Positions 1 to 10,193 of a stretch of DNA of 64,000 nt are shown here, piece by piece; the first letter of the stretch is position 1; each line of letters starts with the position of its first letter. Made by a program: the position numbers and the translations under genes. The DNA comes from Lasioglossum baleicum (taxonomy: Eukaryota > Arthropoda > Insecta > Hymenoptera > Halictidae). The notes under the pieces were generated by a model. The model did not search any database and was not told where the DNA came from. It worked only from the letters and a program-made list of their open reading frames with translations. The DNA lies in NCBI RefSeq assembly GCF_051020765.1, contig NC_134948.1:221001-285000 (forward strand). Direction: 5' to 3'.

Positions 1-3000
1 AAAGTTTGGGGAGCACTGCTGTAAAGCACAAGTGAAAGCTTTTGGATTCGAAGAATTGCAAGCTGTTATTATCACCACTGGTCCAGCGAAACGTGAGAAT
101 TAAGCTGTACAATCCAATATTGCACCAACACAGAGTGGAACCACGCGCAGGATCTCGTTCTCCAACCGAAGCAGAGATGGACGCGTTCGAGGAATACGCA
201 ACCATCCACAAAGGAGGGTATTTCGGTCCTCGGAGAACGACCTGATAAACAAAAATTGGAATTGATTCTGCAAGGCTCTCCGTCTCACTGCTGAGACGGG
301 GCCGAAGCCCCCGCAAAAATATAAACAATTATCGCCCCCCACCCCTCAACGGGGCGCGGTAAAATTATCAAACGTTGACCGGTTCGCGATTATAAAAAGT
401 TTGGGGAGCACTGCTGTAAAGCACAAGTGAAATCTTTTGGATTCGAAGAATTGCAAGCTCTTATTATCACCACCAGTCCAGCGAAACGTGAGAATTAGGC
501 TGTACAATCCAATATTGCACCAACACAGAGTGGAACCCGCGCAGGATTTCGTTCTCCAACCGAAGCTGAGAAGATCGAGTTCGAAGAATACGCGGCCATC
601 AACAAAGGGTATTTCGATTCGACGGAGGACGACGTGATGAAGTAAAATTGGAAATTATTCTGCGCGGCTCACCGTCTCACCGGCGAGAAGTGGTCGAAGC
701 CACCGTAACAATATAAACAATTGACGCCCCCCCCCCCCCTCATCGAGGCGCCGTAAAATTATCAAACGTTGCCCTGTCCGCGGCTATAAAATGGTTGGGG
801 AGCACTGCTGTTAAGCACAAGTGAAAGCCTTTGGATTCGAAGAATTGCAAGCTCGCATTTTCACCACTGGTCTAACGAAATGTGAGAATTAAGCTGTATA
901 ACCCAATATTGCACCAACACAGAGTGGAACCACGCGCAGGATCTCGTTCTCCAACCGAAGCAGAGATGGACGCGTTCGAGGAATACGCAACCATCCACAA
1001 AGGAGGGTATTTCGATTCGTCGGAGAACGACCTGATAAAGAAAAATTGGAATTTATTCTGCAAGGCTCTCCGTCTCACTGCTGAGACGGGGCCGAAGCCT
1101 CCGCAAAAATATAAACAATTATCGCCCCCCACCCCTCAACGGGGCGCGGTAAAATTATCAAACGTTGACCGGTTCGCGATTATAAAAAGTTTGGGGAGCA
1201 CTGCTGTAAAGCACAAGTGAAATCTTTTGGATTCGAAGAATTGCAAGCTCTTATTATCACCACTAGTCCAGCGAAACGTGAGAATTAAGCTGTACAATCC
1301 AATATTGCACCAACACAGAGTGGAACCCGCGCAGGATTTCGTTCTCCAACCGAAGCTGAGAAGATCGAGTTCGAAGAATACGCGGCCATCAACAAAGGGT
1401 ATTTCGATTCGTCGGAGGACGACGTGATGAAGTAAAATTGGAAATTATTCTGCGCGGCTCACCGTCTCACCGGCGAGAAGTGGTCGAAGCCACCGTAACA
1501 ATATAAACAATTGACGCCCCCCCCCCTCATCGAGGCGCCGTAAAATTATCAAACGTTGCCCTGTCCGCGGCTATAAAATGGTTGGGGAGCACTGCTGTTA
1601 AGCACAAGTGAAAGCCTTTGGATTCGAAGAATTGCAAGCTCGCATTTTCACCACTGGTCTAACGAAATGTGAGAATTAAGCTGTATAACCCAATATTGCA
1701 CCAACACAGAGTGGAACCACGCGCAGGATCTCGTTCTCCAACCGAAGCAGAGATGGACGCGTTCGAGGAATACGCAACCATCCACAAAGGAGGGTATTTC
1801 GATTCGTCGGAGAACGACCTGATAAAGCAAAATTGGAATTTATTCTGCAAGGCTCTCCGTCTCACTGCTGAGACGGGGCCGAAGCCTCCGCAAAAATATA
1901 AACAATTATCGTCCACACCCCCTCAACGGGCCGCGGTAAAATTATCAAACGTTGACCGGTTCGCGATTATAAAAAGTTTGGGGAGCACTGCTGTAAAGCA
2001 CAAGTGAAAGCTTTTGGATTCGAAGAATTGCAAGCTGTTATTATCACCACTGGTCCAGCGAAACGTGAGAATTAAGCTGTACAATCCAATATTGCACCAA
2101 CACAGAGTGGAACCACGCGCAGGATCTCGTTCTCCAACCGAAGCAGAGATGGACGCGTTCGAGGAATACGCAACCATCCACAAAGGAGGGTATTTCGGTC
2201 CTCGGAGAACGACCTGATAAACAAAAATTGGAATTGATTCTGCAAGGCTCTCCGTCTCACTGCTGAGACGGGGCCGAAGCCTCCGCAAAAATATAAACAA
2301 TTATCGCCCCCCACCCCTCAACGGGGCGCGGTAAAATTATCAAACGTTGACCGGTTCGCGATTATAAAAAGTTTGGGGAGCACTGCTGTAAAGCACAAGT
2401 GAAATCTTTTGGATTCGAAGAATTGCAAGCTCTTATTATCACCACTAGTCCAGCGAAACGTGAGAATTAAGCTGTACAATCCAATATTGCACCAACACAG
2501 AGTGGAACCCGCGCAGGATTTCGTTCTCCAACCGAAGCTGAGAAGATCGAGTTCGAAGAATACGCGGCCATCAACAAAGGGTATTTCGATTCGTCGGAGG
2601 ACGACGTGATGAAGTAAAATTGGAAATTATTCTGCGCGGCTCACCGTCTCACCGGCGAGAAGTGGTCGAAGCCACCGTAACAATATAAACAATTGACGCC
2701 CCCCCCCCTCATCGAGGCGCCGTAAAATTATCAAACGTTGCCCTGTCCGCGGCTATAAAATGGTTGGGGAGCACTGCTGTTAAGCACAAGTGAAAGCCTT
2801 TGGATTCGAAGAATTGCAAGCTCGCATTTTCACCACTGGTCTAACGAAATGTGAGAATTAAGCTGTATAACCCAATATTGCACCAACACAGAGTGGAACC
2901 ACGCGCAGGATCTCGTTCTCCAACCGAAGCAGAGATGGACGCGTTCGAGGAATACGCAACCATCCACAAAGGATGGTATTTCGATTCGTCGGCGAACGAC

Positions 3001-6000
3001 CTGATAAAGAAAAATTGGAATTTATTCTGCAAGGCTCTCCGTCTCACTGCTGAGACGGGACCGAAGCCTCCGCAGAAATATAAACATTCATCGTCCCCCC
3101 CTCAACGGGGCGCGGTAAAATTATCAAACGTTGTCTGGTTCGCGACTATAAAAAGTTTGGGGAGCAGTGCTGTAAAGCACAAGTGAAAGCTTTTGGATTC
3201 GAAGAATTGCAAGCACTTATAATCCCCACTGGTCCAGAGAAACGTGAGAATTAAGCTGTACAACCCAATCTTGCACCAACACAGAGTGGAACCACGCGCG
3301 GGATCTCGTTCTCCAACAGAAGCAGAGATGGACGCGTTCGAAGAATACGCGACCATCCACAAAGGGTATTTCGATTCGTCGGAGGACGACGTGATGAAGT
3401 AAAATTGGAATTTATTCTGCGAGGCTCACCGTCTCACCGGCGAGAAGTGGTCGAAACCACCGCAACAATATAAACAATTGACGCCGTTATAGAGAGAAGT
3501 TGGAATTTGTTCTGCGAGGCTTACCGTCCCACTGGCGAGACGGGGCCGAAGCCTCCGCAAAAATATAAATAATTAAAGTCTCGCCCCTAATCATTGACCG
3601 GCGAGCTCGTATTTTCACCACAGGTCTTGCGAACCCTGAGAAATGAGCTGTGTAGCCCAATATTGCACCAACACAGAATGGATCCACGCGCAGTATATCG
3701 TTCTCGAATCGAAGCAGAGATGGACGCGTTCGAGGAATACGCAACCATCCACAAAGGAGGGTATTTCGATCCGTCGGAGAACGACCTGATAAAGAAAAAT
3801 TGGAATTGAATCTGCAAGGCTCTCCGTCTCACTGCTGAGACGGGGCCGAAGCCTTCGCAAAAATATAAACAATTATCGTCCCCCCCCCCCCTCAACGGGG
3901 CGCGGTAAAATTATCTAACGTTGACCGGTTCGCGATTATAAAAAGTTTGGGGAGCACTGCTGTAAAGCACAAGTGAAAGCTTTTGGATTCGAAGAATTGC
4001 AAGCTGTTATTATCACCACTGGTCCAGCGAAATGTGAGAATTAAGCTGTATAACCCAATATTGCACCAACACAGAGTGGAACCACGCGCAGGATCTCGTT
4101 CTCCAACCGAAGCAGAGATGGACGCGTTCGAGGAATACGCAACCATCCACAAAGGAGGGTATTTCGATTCGTCGGAGAACGACCTGATAAAGAAAAATTG
4201 GAATTTATTCTTCAAGGCTCTCCGTCTCACTGCTGAGACGGGGCCGAAGCCTCCGCAAAAATATACACAATTATCGTCGCCCCCTCAACGGGGCGCGGTA
4301 AAATTATCAAACGTTGACCGGTTCGCGATTATAAAATTTTGGGGATCACTGCTGTAAAGCACAAGTGAAAGCTTTTGGATTCGAAGAATTGCAAGGTGTT
4401 ATTATCACCACTGGTCCAGCGAAACGTGAGAATTAAGCTGTACAATCCAATATTGCACCATCACAGAGTGGAACCCGCGCAGGATTTCGTTCTCCAACAG
4501 AAGCTGAGATGGACGCGTTCGAAGAATACGCGGCCATCAACAAAGGGTATTTCGATTCGTCGGAGGACGACGTGATGAAGTAAAATTGGAATTTATTCTG
4601 CGCGGCTCACCGTCTCACCGGCGAGAAGTGGTCGAAGCCACCGTAACTCCAACCGAAGCTGAGATGGACGTGTTCGAAGAATACGCGGCCATCAACAAAG
4701 GGTATTTCGATTCGTCGGAGGACGACGTGATGAAGTAAAATTGGAAATTATATTCTGCGCGGCTCACCGTCTCACCGGCGAGAAGTGGTCGAAGCCACCG
4801 TAACAATATAAACAACTGACGCCCCCCCCCCTCATCGAGGCGCCGTAAAATTATCAAACGTTGCCCTGTCCGCGGCTATAAAATGGTTGGGGAGCACTGC
4901 TGTAATGCACAAGTGAAAGCTTTTGGATTCGACGAATTGCAAGCTCTTATTATCACTACAGGTCTAGCGAAACCTGAGAAATAAGCTGTACAATCCAATA
5001 TTGCACCAACACAGAGTGGAACCACGCGCAGGATCTCGTTCTGCAACCGTAGCAGAGATGGACCCGTTCGAAGAATACGCGACCATCCACAAAGGGTATT
5101 TCGATTTGTCGGAGGACGACGTGATGAAGAAAAATTGGAATTTATTCTGCGAGGATCACCGTCTCACCGGCGAGACGTGGCCGATGCCACCGTACCAATA
5201 TAAACAACTAACGTCCCCTTCCCCTCGTCGGGGCGCGGTAAAATTATCAAACGTTGGCCGGTCCGCGGCTGTAAAAAGGTTCGGGAGCACTGCTGTAAAG
5301 CACAAGTGAAAGCTTTTGGATGCGAAGAATTGCAAGCTCTTATTATCAGCACTGGTCCAGCGAAACTGGAGAATTAAGCTGTACAACCCAATCTTGCACC
5401 AAGACAGAGTGGATCCACGCGCAGGATATCGTTCTCCAATCGAAGCAGAGATGGACGCGTTCGACGAATATGCAACCATCCACAAAGGAGGGTATTTCGA
5501 TTCGTCGGAGGACGACGTGATGAAGAAAAATTGGAATTTATTCTGCGAGGATTACCGTCTCTCCGGCGAGACGTGGCCGATGCCACCGTACCAATATAAA
5601 CAACTAACGTCCCCTCCCCGTCATCGGGGCGCGGTAATATTATCAAACGTTGACCGGTTCGCGACTATAAAAAGTTTGGGGAGGACTACTGTAAAGCACA
5701 AGTGAAAGCTTTTGGATTCGACGAATTGCAAGCTCTTATTATCACCACAGGTCAAGCGAAACCTGAGAATTAAGCTGTACAATCCAATATTGCACCAACA
5801 CAGAGTGGAACCCGTGCAGGATTTCGTTCTCCAACCGAAGCTGAGATGGACCCGTTCGAAGAATACGCGGCCATCAATAAAGGGTATTTCGATTCGTCGG
5901 AGGACGACGTGATAAAGAAAAATTGGAATTTATTCTGCAAGGCTCTCCGTCTCACTGCTGAGACGGGGTCGAAGTCTCCGCAAAAATATAATCAATTACC

Positions 6001-6533
6001 GCCCCCCCCCCTCAACGGGGCGCGGTAAAATTATCAAACGTTGACCGGTTCGCGACTATAAAAAGTTTGGGGAGCACTGCTGTAAAGCACAAGTGAAAGC
6101 TTTTGGATTCGAAGAATTGCGAGCTCTTATTATCACCACTGGTCCAGCGAAACGTGAGAATTAAGCTGTACAATCCAATATTGCACCAACACAGAGTGGA
6201 ACCCGCGCAGGATTTCGTTCTCCAACCGAAGCTGAGAAGGTCGCGTTCGAAGAATACGCGGCCATCAACAAAGGGTATTTCGATTCGTCGGAGGACGACG
6301 TGATGAAGTAAAATTGGAATTTATTCTGCGCGGCTCACCGTCTCACCGACGAGAAGTGGTCGAAGCCACCGTAACAATATAAACAATTGACGCCCCCCCC
6401 CCCTCATCGTGGCGCCGTAAAATTATCAAACGTTGCCCTGTCCGCGGCTATAAAATGGTTGGGGAGCACTGCTGTTAAGCACAAGTGAAAGCCTTTGGAT
6501 TCGAAGAATTGCAAGCTCGCATTTTCACCACTG
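1..6533 (+). repeat. Satellite array of ~396-bp monomers with higher-order structure
   Basis: About 16 head-to-tail copies of a 390-396-bp unit can be followed by the recurring block that begins with TTGGGGAGCACTGCTGT and is followed by CACAAGTGAAAGC. Three unit types recur. One has a GGTCCTCGGAG variant. One has ATGAAGTAAAATTGG, which breaks the reading frame. One carries GCTCGCATTTTCACCACTGG. The first three units recur at an offset of about 1,972 bp, so the array has a higher-order repeat. Copies at 3480-3600 and 4620-4800 are rearranged or partly duplicated. C-tracts of variable length near the end of each unit look like slippage sites. The array stops at 6533, where a transposon end begins inside a monomer. 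Confidence 0.93.
5316..5705 (+). other. Longest open frame of the satellite monomer (129 codons)
   Basis: The unit length (396 bp) is a multiple of three and this copy is open from one monomer start to a TGA near its end; the next monomer resumes six bases later in the same frame. The first codon is TTG, so no normal start is visible. Many copies keep the frame (for example 3983-4357 and 5001-5309), while others are broken by AAGTAA. The middle part (FDSSEDDVMKKNWNLFCED) faintly resembles Myb/SANT-like proteins with an acidic stretch followed by KNW..FC. That likeness is an inference and weak. I do not recognise the protein. It may be an exon captured and amplified as a satellite rather than an expressed gene. 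Confidence 0.3.
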
Positions 6534-6572
6534 CACATATGGCTGAATGACCAAATTACGACGACAAAAGTC
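6534..6572 (+). repeat. RSS-like left terminal repeat of the RAG1-like transposon
   Basis: The element starts with a heptamer-like CACATAT (6534-6540). Exactly 23 bp follow, and then a nonamer-like ACAAAAGTC (6564-6572). Vertebrate 23-RSS consensus is CACAGTG, 23 bp, ACAAAAACC. Transib terminal repeats are known to follow a similar layout. The CAC triplet and the ACAAAA core match; the rest of the heptamer does not. Confidence 0.6.
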
Positions 6573-7103
6573 GATTTAATAATTTTCTCTAAACTAATTT
6601 CAAATACCATCATTACGTACTCTAAGAAACGGCCCACAATGTAGCGTGAAAATTGTTTTTGTTAACGCAACGCAGTAGTCGGTGCACCTGTGCAAAGTTA
6701 GGCTATGGTTCGGACGGTGAATCTCAGTTGTTCGCGTCAGTAATTTTGACGACGTAATTGCGTTAATTCTGTTTTCTCCAATTGAAATTCGCTAAGTTTT
6801 CACATGGATATGAAGCGTCGGGTCCGTACTTTCATCGGCAATTATTATTAACACAAAGGTAAGTTGTACATACTGTTAATATGCTATATTGTACCATATA
6901 CTATTCTTGGTTAGGAAATATTGATATGCTTACTTTAGCTTGAGTTACAAAAAAAGTTCCAAAGAGTACACCGATCTTTCTTTACTAGTTCGAAAAAATG
7001 GCTTATAACTAATATAAAAAATTAAAAAATGAGTCCCCCCCTTTGTCCCTTCGATCAATAGAGCGGATTCTTTATAGGTAGTCGCGTCGACCGTGCTGTA
7101 CAG
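6573..7103 (+). promoter_or_regulatory. 5' region of RAG1-like transposase with probable intron
   Basis: No long frame is present. A strong splice donor AAAG/GTAAGT lies at 6855-6864, and pyrimidine-rich AG acceptors occur near 6988 (TTCTTTACTAG) and 7103 (GCTGTACAG). The transposase frame is open from 7062 with no ATG before 7293, which fits a first exon upstream and an intron removed from this region. This is inference from signals only. Confidence 0.4.
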
Positions 7104-7136
7104 GCGCTAAAGATTACGAGAAAAAAACTATTTGAA

Positions 7137-9185
7137 GTGTTAAGAAGTGAACAGTTTTTCAAGTTTTCGTCATTTAAGTGTAATGAACGATTGTTAAAGT
7201 ATATATTCGACAAGTTTAGTGTTAGTGAACATTCTGAACATTGTACAATACAAATAAAATGTCTAGTTAAAGTGTTTGTTTCGAAACTTTTGATGAAATG
7301 GCGTGGTTGTAAATACACGTACGACCGTTTTAACAACAAATACATGAAATGGCTTCACGAAGACTTGAATCTTCCACAAATACAGCCAACTTTGGAGCAA
7401 AAGAAGCTGGGAAGGCCAAGAAAATCATTTGAAGAGTGTTCTGGACGCAATAAGCAGAGACAAATTAAGCAAATTGTAGCAGATGTCAGTTCAGAAAAGC
7501 TGTGCTTGGCTGTACAATCAAGCTTAGTGAAGTCAGGGAAGAGAATGACAGCCCAAGTTGTGAAGTGGGCTACCCAATCTAGCCCCACCAGATTAAAAAA
7601 AATGAAAAAGGTGCATGATACTCCATCCTCTGCTACTATAAGACCGTACACCCCAGAAGAAGCTTTAGGGCTCATAGTGGATCTTCGATTAACTAAAGAA
7701 GATTATCTAACGCTGCGTCTTGGAGCAATAGAAAGAGGGGCTGATATTTATCCCTCCTATCATTTGATAGCAGAGGCAAAGAAAAAGTGTTATCCTGCAA
7801 ATGTTAAGACAACTGAAAATGGGGCTGTGGTGCCACTACAGGATATTCTTACTCATACTGTACAACGTCTGGCAGAAGTACAGGCTGATGTAATACTGCA
7901 AAATATTTCGGACGATTGTGATACCATCGAAGTTTATTATAAATGGGGTCTAGATGGCAGCGGTGGGCACAGTATATATAAACAAAATTTTGCCAATAAT
8001 TCCGAATATGCGGATTCCAACATCATTTTATGTACGATTGTGCCATTACAAATGTCTGAATCTAATGGCAGTAACACAAAAATATATTGGAAGAACACGA
8101 CACCATCATCGACAAGATATTGCCGTCCAATTGGCTTCAAAATAAAAAAAGAAAATGCCCAACATGTGAAAGAGGAGTACAACGAAGTACAAACACAGAT
8201 TTTGCAATTGGAGCCCACAGTACTTGTTTTAGGCGTTAAAAAAATAAAATTTAAACATGTTGCTATATGTACTATGCTGGACGGAAAGACTGTCAACATT
8301 TTGACTGATACTTTAAGTTCACAAAATTGCAATGTTTGTAAAGCTAGCCCTAACGATTTTAATGATCTACAAAAACAAAAGAACAGGGTCTGTGATGAAG
8401 ATACCTTCAAGTATGGCATCTCTGCACTACATGCTCATCTTAGATGCTATGAGTATTTACTGCATATAGCATATAAATTGGAATTGCAGCAGTGGCAAGC
8501 AAGAGGTGAAAATGCAAAGGAAAAAGTAAAAGAGAGGAAAAGTAAAATAGTGACTGAATTTTATAAAAAAATGGGACTCGTTGTGGATCAGCCTATACAA
8601 GGTGGAGGCAATAGTAACGATGGAAATACAGCGCGGAAATTTTTTAAGAATCCTTCGCTCGTTTCCCAAATAACTGGAATCAATAGCGATTTAATAGAAA
8701 GATTTTCAAATATACTTTCCATTATATCTTGCGGACACTATATTGAAGAAGATTTATTTAAAATATATTGTTTTGAAACAGCACAGATGGCTATTTCACT
8801 TTATGGTTGGTACAAAATGAGCGCCAGTGTTCATAAATTGTTAATACACGGAGCTGATATTATAAAATCTTTACCTCTACCAGTTGGCCAACTGTCAGAA
8901 GATGTAATTGAGGCGGGCCATAAAGAGTATAAAAAATTAAGACAATATCACTCCAGAAGAACTTCAAGAATCAACACCAATAGTGACATATTTAACTGGA
9001 TGCTGGTATCCTCGGACCCTCTTGTGACAAGTACGCGAAAAACCCCGAAGAAAAACAAAGCAAAGTTTAATCAGGTTGTACTAAGCATGCTAAGATTGCC
9101 TACTTTCTACAACGATAAGCTTGATGATGATGCTATTTATGATGCTGATGATAATGATGAAAATAACAATGAGGATGTAAAATAA
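7137..9185 (+). CDS. RAG1-like (Transib-type) transposase
   Basis: A 682-residue frame without stops, predicted to cut and rejoin the transposon ends in the nucleus. Counting from 7137, the RAG1 core is visible in order: catalytic Asp273 in KWGLDGSGG, Asp382 in CTMLDGKT, a CxxC zinc pair at 398/401, the HKLLIH pair His566/His571, and Glu592 in EDVIEAGHKEYKKLR. RAG1 has the same order: D600, D708, C727/C730, H937/H942, E962. The His-x4-His spacing is identical and the His-to-Glu distance is 21 against 20. The C terminus is acidic. The first ATG in frame is 7293, but residues before it look conserved (a Trp/Lys-rich stretch running into KYMKWLHED) and the frame is open from 7062. An upstream spliced start is therefore likely; 7137 is a GTG. 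No RAG2-like partner is present. Confidence 0.85.
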   Translation: MLRSEQFFKFSSFKCNERLLKYIFDKFSVSEHSEHCTIQIKCLVKVFVSKLLMKWRGCKYTYDRFNNKYMKWLHEDLNLPQIQPTLEQKKLGRPRKSFEECSGRNKQRQIKQIVADVSSEKLCLAVQSSLVKSGKRMTAQVVKWATQSSPTRLKKMKKVHDTPSSATIRPYTPEEALGLIVDLRLTKEDYLTLRLGAIERGADIYPSYHLIAEAKKKCYPANVKTTENGAVVPLQDILTHTVQRLAEVQADVILQNISDDCDTIEVYYKWGLDGSGGHSIYKQNFANNSEYADSNIILCTIVPLQMSESNGSNTKIYWKNTTPSSTRYCRPIGFKIKKENAQHVKEEYNEVQTQILQLEPTVLVLGVKKIKFKHVAICTMLDGKTVNILTDTLSSQNCNVCKASPNDFNDLQKQKNRVCDEDTFKYGISALHAHLRCYEYLLHIAYKLELQQWQARGENAKEKVKERKSKIVTEFYKKMGLVVDQPIQGGGNSNDGNTARKFFKNPSLVSQITGINSDLIERFSNILSIISCGHYIEEDLFKIYCFETAQMAISLYGWYKMSASVHKLLIHGADIIKSLPLPVGQLSEDVIEAGHKEYKKLRQYHSRRTSRINTNSDIFNWMLVSSDPLVTSTRKTPKKNKAKFNQVVLSMLRLPTFYNDKLDDDAIYDADDNDENNNEDVK

Positions 9186-9210
9186 TATTTTTATTGCATA
9201 TTATATTTCA

Positions 9211-9216
9211 AATAAA
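9211..9216 (+). terminator. Poly(A) signal of RAG1-like transposase
   Basis: AATAAA sits 26 bp downstream of the transposase stop codon in AT-rich sequence. Confidence 0.5.
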
Positions 9217-9274
9217 ACTACAGAAATAATTTAGTGTTTTAATTTATTTAATTCTGTTTTAATTAAAATAATAT

Positions 9275-10173
9275 GGACCGCCGAACACGCCGTATACACA
9301 CGCCGCGTCACGAGGTACAGTCCCGCGCTCCGAGACACATTCGGCGGGAAACGGACGTCGAGGTTCGGCCATCTTACCGGACACGGAAACACGACGTCAC
9401 ACGTCCGTTTTCCCCCGCACCAGTTCCCCCACCACCAACCTAGGCCTATAACAGGCGAGGCAAACGAGGCACGGGCCTCTTTTCCATCCTGGCCAGCCGC
9501 TAGGAATCTTCTCCAGAATAGTGGTACGTATCGCTATTCACTCTTCCTAGTTCCCACGCTCTCGACGTCGAGTTGCCGACAGCATCGGTCCTCTCGACAT
9601 CGGCAGTTCCCACCGGCGGGTACAGCATACTCGCCGAACAGAAAAGACAGCATCTTTTCTGCCGTTCGGCCAGCCGCCGAGCACGATCTCTCAGGGCAGC
9701 ACCCTGAGAACTCCGTCAACCACGGGGACGTCTAAATGGAGGGGACAGCATCCTCTTCGTTTATCGTAGAACCACCACGAGGTCGTCCCGACTCGTGGTA
9801 GGGTTTCCTAGACCACTCCCGCCTGTATCCTGAGTCGTTACCCGCACCAGATTGCCGGGCACGCGTCGCGACGCCCCGATCTCACGACGCCGGTAAATTC
9901 ACGCACCAGTCACGCGGATGAACAATCACGCGCCGCGATTCGGGATCCGCGTTAGAGTCTTACACCAGTCATACCCGGTTCCGCGAAAGTACGTGTAGTG
10001 AGGCCCGAAAATATATATGCACGCCGTCGTTATTTCTCGCCCCGCGCACCTAGTCGTTTTCAGCTTCCGTCGATTCTCTCGCCAGTAAACGAACCTGGCT
10101 CGGCGAGATATTCAGCACGAGAGGACACGACCATCATTGGCGACCACATCTCGCCGGAAGCAGAACCGTTACA
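9275..10173 (+). mobile_element. LTR fragment, 5'-truncated, plus orientation
   Basis: Positions 9275-9655 match 43440-43823 closely; the last 190 bp are almost identical. The second copy begins with TGTAACAGACCTG and has a TATAAAAGG box; here the box reads CCTATAACAGG (about 9455). The fragment probably ends at GAACCGTTACA (10173), mirroring the TGTAAC start. A TTGGCGACC motif at about 10136 resembles a primer-binding region, so the LTR could instead end there. No gene was recognised inside. The left edge abuts the RAG1-like element without its terminal repeat. Confidence 0.5.
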
Positions 10174-10193
10174 GAGGCAGTTACCTGGCTTTG

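Larger units (their letters stand above)
6534..9274 (+). mobile_element. Transib/RAG1-like DNA transposon, right end missing
   Basis: The left end cuts a satellite monomer exactly after TTTTCACCACTG at 6533. From there the sequence is single-copy in the window, AT-rich and carries one large RAG1-like transposase frame on the plus strand. A poly(A) signal AATAAA lies at 9211-9216, 26 bp after the stop. No inverted copy of the left end is present between 9186 and 9275, where GC-rich LTR-like sequence takes over, so the right terminal repeat appears to have been lost. Transib elements normally make 5-bp duplications; without a right end this cannot be tested here. Confidence 0.75.

Noticed and set aside
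100..4230. Minus-strand frames in the satellite (for example 872-1132, 3892-4230)
   Set aside because: They are mirror frames of the plus-strand open frame, have no start context and are broken differently in each copy.
1..6533. CRISPR-like array
   Set aside because: Repeat units are about 396 bp and contiguous without unique spacers; this is a satellite in a eukaryotic genome.
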